13,545 nt of DNA from Bacteroidales bacterium UBA714 (GCA_002298075.1 DBLW01000071.1:615-14159), one strand, 5' to 3'. Counted from the first letter of the stretch, positions 1-6,754 are shown. Notes: generated by a model from the sequence alone, not told the origin. A program made the numbers and translations.

Positions 1-79
1 GAGAGGGATTCGAACCCCCGGACCCGTTAAGATCAACGGTTTTCAAGACCGCCGCATTCGACCACTCTGCCATCTCTCC
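1..79 (-). tRNA. tRNA-Ser (anticodon UGA), 3' end cut by the window edge
   Basis: Read on the minus strand from 79, the sequence gives an acceptor half GGAGAGA, a D-arm, and an anticodon stem with loop CTTGAAA. The anticodon is TGA at plus positions 43-45 (serine, UCA/UCN codons). A class II long variable arm follows (GATC pairing with GGTC), then a T-arm with loop TTCGAAT. The long variable arm supports Ser independently of the anticodon. The 3' strand of the acceptor stem stops after its first two bases, so about five acceptor bases and the discriminator lie outside the window. A matching promoter lies upstream at 135-164. Confidence 0.96.
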
Positions 80-95
80 AATATTTTTCCGCTTC

Positions 96-130
96 CGGAT
101 GTTGGTCCACATCCGTTTTATCTGAAACGG
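96..130 (-). repeat. Two overlapping inverted repeats in the tRNA-Ser leader
   Basis: Positions 96-102 (CGGATGT) pair perfectly with 109-115 (ACATCCG) around a 6-base loop. Positions 113-118 (CCGTTT) pair perfectly with 125-130 (AAACGG), also around 6 bases. The two hairpins share bases 113-115, so only one can form fully at a time. Both lie between the predicted start site and the mature tRNA. They could be a processing or folding element of the pre-tRNA leader, or a terminator for transcription entering from the other side (TTTTA follows 115 on the plus strand). Confidence 0.55.
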
Positions 131-134
131 ATTG

Positions 135-164
135 CAAAGGTAGTGTTTTTTTTCATACCTGCAA
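135..164 (-). promoter_or_regulatory. Bacteroidota-type promoter for tRNA-Ser
   Basis: On the minus strand, TTTG (the TTG is at 164-162) is followed after 19 bases by TACCTTTG (142-135). This is a full match to the Bacteroidota -33/-7 consensus TTTG...TAnnTTTG. Transcription would start near 128-130, leaving a leader of about 50 bases before the tRNA 5' end at 79. The spacing and the gene behind it make this the most convincing promoter in the window. It is inferred from motif and position only. Confidence 0.75.
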
Positions 165-195
165 ATATATTTTAACTTTTTCTGAATTTCTTTTT

Positions 196-216
196 ATCGT
201 TTCCACCAGAAACGAT
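196..216. repeat. Perfect 8-bp inverted repeat in the tRNA-Ser / OMP intergenic region
   Basis: ATCGTTTC at 196-203 and GAAACGAT at 209-216 are perfect reverse complements around the 5-base loop CACCA. It sits upstream of the tRNA promoter and about 150 bases upstream of the first promoter-like site of the beta-barrel gene. It could be a hairpin or a protein-binding site. The rest of the 80-502 intergenic stretch holds the promoters listed separately. I see no supportable gene there; an open minus frame at 353-153 looks like noise. Confidence 0.4.
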
Positions 217-361
217 CGCTTTACTTTACCATCCGCCTTGTGTATTATCAGTAACAACGCACAATAAAAACGCCCCGGATTACCGATAAGCAAGAATGAG
301 ATATATTTGTACATTCCATATCTTTCAGCCACAAACTGCCAGTACATAATCAAGACAACTG

Positions 362-392
362 TTGCGATTGCACTTGACTTTCGCTACATTTG
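362..392 (+). promoter_or_regulatory. Candidate upstream promoter (P1) of the beta-barrel gene
   Basis: TTG at 362-364 is followed after 20 bases by TACATTTG at 385-392, matching the Bacteroidota TTG / TAnnTTTG pattern with usual spacing. It lies 119 bases before the ATG at 512. A second site with an identical -7 box lies 81 bases further on. The sequences around the two -7 boxes are similar (CTTTCGCTACATTTG and CTTTTGCCTACATTTG). Motif-based call only. Confidence 0.5.
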
Positions 393-440
393 CCCTTCGG
401 ACATATATACGTATGCGCTTCGGCAAACATTCAAACAAGT

Positions 441-473
441 TTGATGTATGCTCCCAGCTTTTGCCTACATTTG
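441..473 (+). promoter_or_regulatory. Candidate proximal promoter (P2) of the beta-barrel gene
   Basis: TTG at 441-443 (within TTTG) and TACATTTG at 466-473 are separated by 22 bases, slightly long but acceptable for a Bacteroidota promoter. Transcription would start near 480, giving a leader of about 30 bases before ATG 512. This is the more likely main promoter because of its closeness to the gene. The leader is A-rich, as expected where Shine-Dalgarno sequences are weak. Confidence 0.55.
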
Positions 474-511
474 TTCCAATCAAAAAACAAACTTCATAAA
501 CAATGTTAATT

Positions 512-1162
512 ATGAAAAAATTATCTCTACTCATCGCAGCACTTTCAGCATGTCTGACGTTGGCTGCACAGCAGAAAGGAGACTTTACTGTCGGAGGTTC
601 GGCCGGAGTATCCGGCGGTTCGGTCACAGCATCACTCAGCTATGGCGGTACAACTGAATCAGAATCCGTCCCGTCCGCCACCAAGTTCTCATTGAACCCG
701 ACATTCAGCTATTTCGTGGCAAACAATCTCGAACTCAGCGCCGGGCTTGGCTATGCCATGGAAAAGACATTCTCCGACGAAAAAGACGGCAAGAATTATT
801 TTGACTTCACACATATTGCGATGTTCCAGGTCGGAGCACATTATTACGTCCCTATCATCCGGGACCTGTTTTATTATGCACCAGGTCTCAACATCGGCTT
901 TGGAGGCGGCTCTCAGGTCAGCAGGAGCGGAGCAAACACCAAAACCACTGTAAAGATACCTTTTGCCATGGGATTTGAGCTCAACTTCGCCAATTTCGAA
1001 CTGAAGCTTACGCCAAAGGTCGGTTTGTCATTCAACCTTCTTGACCTCGACATCGCATATGCGTCGTTCGACTCCGGAAGCAAAGACATAAAATACAGCA
1101 CAACCGGAGTTTCTGCCGGATTCAACTACGGAGCTTCAGTCGGCGCAAGATACTACTTCTGA
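512..1162 (+). CDS. Small outer-membrane beta-barrel protein
   Basis: I chose ATG 512 because it starts a clean signal peptide: MKKL, a hydrophobic stretch, then LTLAA before QQKG, about 20 residues. An in-frame ATG at 503 would add only three residues. The mature part (about 195 residues) is rich in Gly, Ser and aromatic residues, with alternating polar and apolar residues in repeated short strands such as FSLNPTFSYFV, LELSAGLGY and FQVGAHYYV. It ends in GARYYF, a terminal aromatic typical of barrels inserted by the BAM complex. This fits the 8-strand OmpA/OmpX-like barrel group common in Bacteroidota. The ligand or role is unknown: structural, adhesion and small-porin roles are all open. 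It stands alone, transcribed away from tRNA-Ser, and no strong terminator follows immediately. Confidence 0.82.
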   Translation: MKKLSLLIAALSACLTLAAQQKGDFTVGGSAGVSGGSVTASLSYGGTTESESVPSATKFSLNPTFSYFVANNLELSAGLGYAMEKTFSDEKDGKNYFDFTHIAMFQVGAHYYVPIIRDLFYYAPGLNIGFGGGSQVSRSGANTKTTVKIPFAMGFELNFANFELKLTPKVGLSFNLLDLDIAYASFDSGSKDIKYSTTGVSAGFNYGASVGARYYF

Positions 1163-1437
1163 CACCGCGCTTTCAAAAATGAGCAGCACAATGGTTTCAA
1201 AAGGCACAAGCCTACAAATCACGAAACTGAATTCTAAGAATCAAGAGCGGCAGGTCCAAGCCCCGAAACACCACTTAAAGGTCGTATGAGAACAACAAAT
1301 TTTTGTAGCGAACACCAGGGTTGAACGTAGCAGTTTTTCAAAAAACGATTGAGGAGGGAGCTTCGAAAGTCAGAATAACTCTTTGGAATTGAATATTTGG
1401 AAACAAGGTTGAGTGACCTCGTCAAAAACAAGAAAAA
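1163..1437. other. Intergenic region with no recognisable gene
   Basis: These 275 bases separate the convergent beta-barrel and lspA genes. A minus-strand frame is open from a TTG near 1431 to a TAG at 1236-1234 (about 65 codons). It lacks an ATG, a convincing leader and any family I know, so I do not call a gene. The stretch has a different texture from the flanking genes, and contains short near-palindromes such as GTTTTTCAAAAAAC and AATTTTTG-type tracts. It could be decayed coding sequence, a repeated intergenic element or an RNA. None of these is shown by the sequence alone. Confidence 0.4.
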
Positions 1438-1468
1438 GGGGCTTGAATAATACTTTTTATTCAGCCCC
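1424..1468 (-). terminator. Intrinsic terminator of the ileS-dksA-lspA operon, possibly bidirectional
   Basis: GGGGCT (1438-1443) pairs with AGCCCC (1463-1468) and GAATAA (1445-1450) with TTATTC (1457-1462). That makes a 12-bp stem with one bulged T and a 6-base loop. In the minus direction the stem is followed by TTTTTCTTGTTTTT (1437-1424), a proper U-tract, so it should stop transcripts arriving from lspA about 115 bases after its stop codon. In the plus direction it is followed by TCATTTATTT, so it may also stop read-through from the beta-barrel gene. Confidence 0.85.
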
Positions 1469-1581
1469 TCATTTATTTATGGCAATGACAATCCTGACAT
1501 CGCACCCGAATCCACAATTCGCGGAGGTTTATACGGCATCACATAAATCAGCCGCCAAGCTCCCCGCTCCGTTTTCTCAAA

Positions 1582-2166
1582 TCATTTCCCATCCTCCTGG
1601 GCAAAGAACCTGTACTGGAAAAGGAGCAGGTAAAAAGCCCCAACGGTCACACAACTGTCCGCAAAATTAAAGACGGCCCCAAAAAACACACGTGGCACAT
1701 CCTGCCATGGAAGCCTGTACTCAAACAGAGGGAAATACAACATATCAACGACCCGCCCGAACAGGAACGCAAACGGCGCACCCGGCATCACTGTCTCAGG
1801 CCATATCATCCCATAGAACAGGCAGTCAAAAATATTGCCCAAAGCCCCGGCGGCAATAAGCGTCAGTCCCACAAGCACACCGGTCGGAGTGCCGCGGCGC
1901 GATGCCAGCTTCGAAATCCACCACCACAAGGCAGCGAAAAGCACAATCCTGAATACGGAAAGCAAAGCCTTCCCCCAGACGCCTCCGAAAGCCATGCCGA
2001 AAGCCATACCCTCATTAAGGACAAAATGAAGCTGAAACCAGCTCCCTATGACATTTATCGTCTCGCCAAGTTCCATGTTTGTCTTGACCAGAATCTTTAT
2101 CACCTGATCAAGAACGACAAGAACGGCACCGAGAACGACAAGCCAGGTTCCTTTGGAAATCTTCAT
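1582..2166 (-). CDS. lspA: Lipoprotein signal peptidase (signal peptidase II)
   Basis: LspA is the inner-membrane aspartyl protease that cuts the signal peptide of prolipoproteins just before the lipidated Cys. The 194-residue product shows the family landmarks: LDQVIK with Asp20 in the first helix, NEGMAF at 51-56, GNxxD at 110-114, and the catalytic Asp pair Asp141 (in RVVDMLYF) and Asp170 (in FNFADS). Hydrophobic segments at about 7-27, 65-85, 95-115 and 163-185 give the expected four-helix layout. About 25 residues lie between GNxxD and VVD, longer than in E. coli LspA, an insertion usual in Bacteroidota. GNxxD is followed by Cys where E. coli has Arg. Only 4 bases separate it from the upstream dksA-like gene, so the two are co-transcribed. 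A likely substrate in this window is the lipoprotein at 7448-8590. Confidence 0.96.
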   Translation of the reverse strand: MKISKGTWLVVLGAVLVVLDQVIKILVKTNMELGETINVIGSWFQLHFVLNEGMAFGMAFGGVWGKALLSVFRIVLFAALWWWISKLASRRGTPTGVLVGLTLIAAGALGNIFDCLFYGMIWPETVMPGAPFAFLFGRVVDMLYFPLFEYRLPWQDVPRVFFGAVFNFADSCVTVGAFYLLLFQYRFFAQEDGK

Positions 2167-2170
2167 GGGT

Positions 2171-2581
2171 CTACTTGTTCTTGTTCATCATCTCCTTGGC
2201 CTCCACCGTCAAAGTGGCATGAGGCACAAGACGAAGCCTCTCCTTAGGGATAAGCTTTCCGGTCATGCGGCATACGCCATAAGTCTTGTTCTCGATTCTG
2301 ATAAGCGCAGCCTCAAGGTTCTGTATGAACTTGTACTGACGCTGTGCAAGGGCACCGGCCTCCTCCTTGGAAAGAGCCGTCGCACCTTCCTCCATGATCT
2401 TGAAAGTCGGAGACGTGTCCTCAATGTCATTGCTTGACCCATGAGTGACGACATCACGCAACTGCTTATATTCGTTTTTCGCCTTTTCAAGCATCTCAAG
2501 AATGATGGTCTTGAACTCCTGGAGTTCCTCATCACTATAACGCACCTTAATCTCTGGAGCGTTCTTCATTTCTTCTGCCAT
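2171..2581 (-). CDS. DksA/TraR-family transcription regulator with degenerate zinc finger
   Basis: DksA-family proteins enter the secondary channel of RNA polymerase and, with ppGpp, redirect transcription during starvation. This 136-residue protein has the family layout: two long charged helices (about 17-47 and 72-98) that would form the coiled coil, with an acidic turn between them (NDIED at 51-55). A C-terminal finger region, YGVCRMTGKLIPKERL, follows from about 101. Of the four zinc-binding Cys only Cys104 remains. By alignment with the family pattern, Thr107, Thr125 and Ala128 occupy the other three places, so classical zinc binding is unlikely. From memory, this Cys-poor form with GKLIPKERL is usual in Bacteroidota. 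It sits 21 bases after ileS and 4 before lspA. It may instead be called a TraR/DksA zinc-finger protein without assigned function. Confidence 0.9.
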   Translation of the reverse strand: MAEEMKNAPEIKVRYSDEELQEFKTIILEMLEKAKNEYKQLRDVVTHGSSNDIEDTSPTFKIMEEGATALSKEEAGALAQRQYKFIQNLEAALIRIENKTYGVCRMTGKLIPKERLRLVPHATLTVEAKEMMNKNK

Positions 2582-2602
2582 AGCTTATAGTGTTTATAAT
2601 CA

Positions 2603-5600
2603 TTAAATTCTCTCAACTTTTATGCGGATATTCCCGTCGTTCCACTCGACCTCAGGAGCGTCACCGGACTCTGAAAGCGGCGCGGCCTGCACATCAACAG
2701 CAAGCGTCTGTGCTGCGACATAGTCACGGAATCCGGCAAGCGAAGCCGAAATCTCCTCACCGTCAGGACCATCGGCAAACACCTTCACCGTAATCTTGTC
2801 GGTAACATCAAAATCGCTGTCCTTGCGCAAGTTCTGTATCCTGTTTATCAGTTCACGGGCAACACCCTCATACCTGAGAGCATCCGTTATGGTAATGTCA
2901 AGCGCAAGCGTCAGAGTTCCTTCAGTGGCCACAAGCCAGCCCGGCATGTCCTCAGAAGAAATCTCATAGTCACCCTTGTTCAAAGTGACATCACCCGAAG
3001 GCAGGTTCAAAACATAACCTGTGCCAGAGGTCTCCGATGCCTGTATTTCCGATATGACATCCTGTCCAAGAGCGGCGAACGCAGCTGCAATCTCCTTCAT
3101 CTGCTTGCCGTAAATCTTGCCCAAAGTCTTGAAATTAGGCTTGATTTTCTTGGTTATCAGACCGGCAGTCTCGGAAATGAACTCCATCTCCTTCACATTG
3201 ACCTCTCCGAGCACCAGTTCCTTGACCTTTTCAAGCTGCTCCTTCACCCTCATGTCAATTACAGGAATCACAATCTTCGCAAGCGGCTTACGGACATTTA
3301 TATTCACCTTACGGCGCAGTGCAAGCACCATTGAAGACGCCCTCTGCGCCAAAGCCATCCTTGCCTCAAGGTCACTGTCCACGGCAGCGGCATCATACCC
3401 CGGCATTGCAACATAATGCACGGACTCCTCTCCCTGCACCAAATCAGTATAGAGACGGTCCATGAAGAACGGCGCTATAGGGGCAGACAGACGGGCAACC
3501 GAAACCAGAACCTGATACAAGGTCTGATATGCAGACAGCTTGCCTGCATCCATGGTACCTCCCCAGAAACGCTTCCTGCCAAGACGCACATACCAGTTGC
3601 TGACATGGTCGCAGACGAACTCCTGTATCATACGTCCGGCTGCAGTCACATCATAATCCTCGTATGCGGCAGTCACATCCCTCACAAGTGTATTGAGAAG
3701 CGATATTATCCACCTGTCAATCTCAGGTCTCTCAGAAAGCGGCACAGCCTCAGCGGCAGGATCGAACCCGTCGATATTGGCATACAGCGCGAAGAACGAA
3801 TAAGTGTTGTAGAGGGTTCCGAAGAACTTTTTCCTGACTTCATCAACTCCGGCCTCGTCAAAGCGGAGATTGTCCCAAGGCTGTGAATTTGTAAGCATAT
3901 ACCATCTTAGGGCATCAGCGCCGTACTGGTCAAGAGCCTTGAACGGGTCAACGGCATTGCCGAGCCTCTTGCTCATCTTGTTGCCGTCCTTGTCAAGCAC
4001 CAGACCGTTTGAGATGACCCTCTTGAACGCGCACTTGTCGCTGACCATGGTATTTATGGCATGGAGCGTATAGAACCATCCCCTCGTCTGGTCCACGCCC
4101 TCGGCTATGAAGTCGGCTGTACATCCGAACTTGCCGCTTCCGAGATTGCGCAGCCCCTCCTGGGCATACGGCATCGCACCTGAATCAAACCACACGTCAA
4201 TAAGGTCTGTCTCACGCACCATCTTCTTGCCTGTAGGAGAAACAAGGAATATATTGTCCACGTACGGACGGTGAAGATCTATCTTGTCATAATTCTCCTT
4301 TGACATATCATCCGGAGCGAATCCTTTTTCTTTCAGAGGGTTCACATCCATTATGCCTGCTGCGACAGACTTCTCTATCTCGGCATAAAGTTCCTTGACG
4401 GAGCCGATGCATATGCTCTCGCGTCCGTCCTCGCTCATCCAGACAGGGAGAGGAGTTCCCCAATAGCGGCTTCTCGACAGGTTCCAGTCCTGAATGTTCT
4501 CAAGCCATTTGCCGAAACGTCCGGTACCGGTTGACTCCGGCTTCCAGGTAATTGTGTCATTAAGCTCCATCATCCTCTCACGCACTGCGGTAGTGCGGAT
4601 AAACCATGAATTGAGAGGGTAATACAGCACAGGCTTGTCCGTCCTCCAGCAATGAGGGTATGTATGGGTGTGCTTCTCTATCTTGAAGGCCTTGTTCTGC
4701 TGCTTGAGCATAACGCAAATGTCAACATCGAGAGTAGGAGCGTCCTCAGCAAGCGAAGCGTCATACGCATTCTTGACATACCTGCCGGAAAACTCTGAAT
4801 ATTCATCCGACACATTGGCGGCGGCATAATCCGGATCCATATCCTCAATGCGGAAGAAACGCCCCTGACGATCCACCTGTGCACAACGGTCTCCGTTCCG
4901 GTCCACCACCATCAGTGGCGGAACTCCAGCGGCCTTTGCCACCTTATTGTCGTCTGCACCGAAAGTTGGCGCGATATGCACGATTCCGGTACCGTCCTCA
5001 GTAGTGACATAATCTCCCGGTATTACCTTGAACGCACCCTCGCCCGGATTGAACCAAGGTATAAGCTGCTCATATCTTATGTCCACAAGCTCAGCTCCCT
5101 TGATCTTGCCGTCAAGAACATTGAACGGTACAAGCTTGTCTCCCGGCTTATAATCCTCAAATGCGACCTCTGCCGCCTTTGGATTGAAAAGAGAACTGAC
5201 GAGAGCCTCCGCCACGACATATACCGCCGGCTTTCCTGTGTAAGGATTGAATGAAAGCACGCGAACATAATCAATGTTCGGTCCCACGCAAAGCGCAGTA
5301 TTTGACGGAAGAGTCCACGGAGTGGTTGTCCATGCGAGGAAATATGCAGTAGTTCCGTCTTCAAAAAGGAATTCCGACTTGCCGTCCCTCACGACCGCGA
5401 ACTGCACCGTAGCAGTCGTATCCTTCACATCCCTGTAGCAGCCAGGCTGGTTCAGCTCATGCGTACTGAGACCTGTTCCCGCTGCAGGCGAATACGGCTG
5501 AATTGAATAGCCCTTGTATAGCAGGCCCTTGTCATAAATCTTTTTCAGGAGATACCAAAGTGTCTCGATATATCTGTTGTCGTATGTTATATACGGGTCG

Positions 5601-6034
5601 TTCATGTCCACCCAGTAGCCTATACGCTCTGTCATGGACACCCACTCGGCCGTATATTTCATCACCTCCTTGCGGCAGGCGTCATTATATTCCTCAACGG
5701 AAATCCTGGTGCCGATGTCCTCTTTGGTTATGCCGAGCTTTTTCTCGACACCAAGTTCCACCGGCAGGCCATGAGTGTCCCATCCGGCCCTTCTGTTTAC
5801 TTTATATCCGCTCTGTGTCTTGTAGCGGCATATGGCATCCTTGATAGAACGTGCCATGACATGGTGAATGCCCGGCATGCCGTTCGCTGAAGGCGGACCT
5901 TCAAAGAAAATGAATTCAGGTGCGCCTTCGCGCAGTTCAAGGGATTTCTCGAATGCGCGGTTCCTTTTCCATCTGTCGAGGACATCGTTGCCCGTCGCGA
6001 CAAGATCAAGACCTTTGTACTCTTTAAATGCCAT
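2603..6034 (-). CDS. ileS: Isoleucyl-tRNA synthetase, type 2 (IleS2-like), with GIHH in place of the HxGH motif
   Basis: IleRS charges tRNA-Ile with isoleucine and edits mischarged valine. The 1143-residue protein starts at ATG 6034 and is full length for the longer, eukaryote-like type. The catalytic signature reads PSANGMPGIHHVM (49-60), giving G55-I-H-H58 where most class I enzymes have HxGH. The second signature is KMSKR at 686-690. The CP1 editing domain is intact: TTTPWTLPSN at 236-245 and DGTGIVHIAP at 347-356, followed by GADD (359-362), which carries the expected editing Asp. GWDTHGLPVE at 84-93 is also family-typical. The anticodon-binding helical domain follows from about residue 740, with a C-terminal extension. 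It is the first gene of ileS-dksA-lspA. An ileS-lspA pairing is also known in E. coli. Confidence 0.97.
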   Translation of the reverse strand: MAFKEYKGLDLVATGNDVLDRWKRNRAFEKSLELREGAPEFIFFEGPPSANGMPGIHHVMARSIKDAICRYKTQSGYKVNRRAGWDTHGLPVELGVEKKLGITKEDIGTRISVEEYNDACRKEVMKYTAEWVSMTERIGYWVDMNDPYITYDNRYIETLWYLLKKIYDKGLLYKGYSIQPYSPAAGTGLSTHELNQPGCYRDVKDTTATVQFAVVRDGKSEFLFEDGTTAYFLAWTTTPWTLPSNTALCVGPNIDYVRVLSFNPYTGKPAVYVVAEALVSSLFNPKAAEVAFEDYKPGDKLVPFNVLDGKIKGAELVDIRYEQLIPWFNPGEGAFKVIPGDYVTTEDGTGIVHIAPTFGADDNKVAKAAGVPPLMVVDRNGDRCAQVDRQGRFFRIEDMDPDYAAANVSDEYSEFSGRYVKNAYDASLAEDAPTLDVDICVMLKQQNKAFKIEKHTHTYPHCWRTDKPVLYYPLNSWFIRTTAVRERMMELNDTITWKPESTGTGRFGKWLENIQDWNLSRSRYWGTPLPVWMSEDGRESICIGSVKELYAEIEKSVAAGIMDVNPLKEKGFAPDDMSKENYDKIDLHRPYVDNIFLVSPTGKKMVRETDLIDVWFDSGAMPYAQEGLRNLGSGKFGCTADFIAEGVDQTRGWFYTLHAINTMVSDKCAFKRVISNGLVLDKDGNKMSKRLGNAVDPFKALDQYGADALRWYMLTNSQPWDNLRFDEAGVDEVRKKFFGTLYNTYSFFALYANIDGFDPAAEAVPLSERPEIDRWIISLLNTLVRDVTAAYEDYDVTAAGRMIQEFVCDHVSNWYVRLGRKRFWGGTMDAGKLSAYQTLYQVLVSVARLSAPIAPFFMDRLYTDLVQGEESVHYVAMPGYDAAAVDSDLEARMALAQRASSMVLALRRKVNINVRKPLAKIVIPVIDMRVKEQLEKVKELVLGEVNVKEMEFISETAGLITKKIKPNFKTLGKIYGKQMKEIAAAFAALGQDVISEIQASETSGTGYVLNLPSGDVTLNKGDYEISSEDMPGWLVATEGTLTLALDITITDALRYEGVARELINRIQNLRKDSDFDVTDKITVKVFADGPDGEEISASLAGFRDYVAAQTLAVDVQAAPLSESGDAPEVEWNDGNIRIKVERI

Positions 6035-6096
6035 ACTATTGAAAATAATTGTCTATTTTTGCACGGGCAATGCCCACCCGCTTTTTGTTCAAACTG

Positions 6097-6129
6097 CAAA
6101 TATAGTAAAAAGCTGAGAACAAACACCAA
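6097..6129 (-). promoter_or_regulatory. Candidate promoter of the ileS operon
   Basis: On the minus strand TTG (6129-6127) is followed after 22 bases by TATATTTG (6104-6097), matching the Bacteroidota -33/-7 pattern with slightly long spacing. The start site would be near 6090, giving a leader of about 55 bases before ATG 6034. That leader includes GGGC-ATT-GCCC, a small self-complementary element around 6066-6076. No T-box or other known riboswitch is visible. Confidence 0.45.
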
Positions 6130-6142
6130 GCTTGCTTGTAAT

Positions 6143-6218
6143 CGACGAAGTCGCTTGAGCGAAAGCGAAAGAAATGTTTGCCGAGGCGCCAACGTTTATA
6201 TGTGCGCAAGCACAAATA
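6143..6218. repeat. Cluster of small palindromes between ileS and cvpA
   Basis: The divergent intergenic region 6035-6234 carries several hairpin-capable elements. CGAC-GAA-GTCG is at 6143-6153. TCGCTT (6151-6156) pairs with AAGCGA (6163-6168) around a 6-base loop. Close to cvpA, TGTGC-GCAA-GCACA (6201-6214) is a 5-bp stem with a GNRA-type GCAA loop, extended by three A/T pairs after one mismatch (6197-6218). The last ends 16 bases before the cvpA ATG at 6235 and would be in its mRNA leader, where it could affect translation or stability. I found no convincing plus-strand promoter: TATTTTTG at 6054-6061 lacks a partner TTG at the right distance. Confidence 0.4.
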
Positions 6219-6234
6219 TCAACCAACAAAAAAA

Positions 6235-6732
6235 ATGAACATACTCGACATAATTATCCTGATATGCTTCGTAGCCGCCATTGTACAGGGCCTCAGGAAA
6301 GGATTTGTAGCACAGGTCATAGCCATAATATCAATAATCGTAGGAGTCTGGCTCTCATTCCGCTTCTCCACAATGGCAAGCCAGTGGCTCGCCCAATACG
6401 TCCCGGCCTCAGGCCAGGTCCTGAAAATCGTCGCATTCGCACTGATTCTCATACTGGTAATCTTCGCGCTGGGTGCACTGGGGAAAGTCATTGAAGCCAC
6501 AATAAAAATAGTGATGCTCAGCTGGCTCAACCGACTGCTCGGCGCTATTTTCTCCCTCCTGAAATACGCCCTGGTAATGGGACTTATAATAATGGCATTC
6601 AACGCATTGAACAATACGTTCAACATAATAGGCGAAGACACCCTTTACGCGTCCTCGCTATACCCGCCCCTGAAAAGATTCGCATATTCCGTATTTCCAT
6701 ATCTGAAAGACCTGCTTTTCTGGGGAAGATGA
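6235..6732 (+). CDS. CvpA-family inner-membrane protein
   Basis: The 165-residue product starts at ATG 6235 (MNILDIIILICF). An in-frame ATG at 6178 would add 19 basic residues in front of the first membrane helix and is unlikely. Four hydrophobic segments are visible at about 3-18, 27-47, 65-88 and 103-125. KGFVAQ (about 22-27) after the first helix and the GxLNRLLGxxFSLLKY element (around 98-113) are typical of the CvpA family. E. coli CvpA is needed for colicin V production, and homologs are linked to envelope stress and bile tolerance; the biochemical activity is not settled. The gene is followed 22 bases later by tsaB on the same strand, so the two are probably co-transcribed. The C-terminus (YLKDLLFWGR) is cytoplasmic or peripheral. 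Confidence 0.9.
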   Translation: MNILDIIILICFVAAIVQGLRKGFVAQVIAIISIIVGVWLSFRFSTMASQWLAQYVPASGQVLKIVAFALILILVIFALGALGKVIEATIKIVMLSWLNRLLGAIFSLLKYALVMGLIIMAFNALNNTFNIIGEDTLYASSLYPPLKRFAYSVFPYLKDLLFWGR

Positions 6733-6754
6733 CGGACATGAAAAATCAGACAAA

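Noticed and set aside
153..353. A 66-codon minus-strand frame upstream of tRNA-Ser
   Set aside because: It overlaps the tRNA promoter and the 196-216 palindrome, is lysine-rich with no recognisable pattern, and is probably AT-rich noise.
1413..1670. An 85-codon plus-strand frame crossing the terminator and the end of lspA
   Set aside because: It contains the operon terminator and is antisense to the lspA C-terminus, with no family features.
3416..3886. A 156-codon plus-strand frame within ileS
   Set aside because: It is antisense to the anticodon-binding half of IleS, with no family features.
6035..6096. A T-box or amino-acid riboswitch in the ileS leader
   Set aside because: The leader is too short, and no T-box sequence or specifier-loop structure is present. 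Only a small GGGC/GCCC element is visible.
6178..6234. Upstream extension of CvpA from ATG 6178
   Set aside because: It adds a basic stretch before the first membrane helix and runs through the GCAA hairpin. ATG 6235 matches the family N-terminus.
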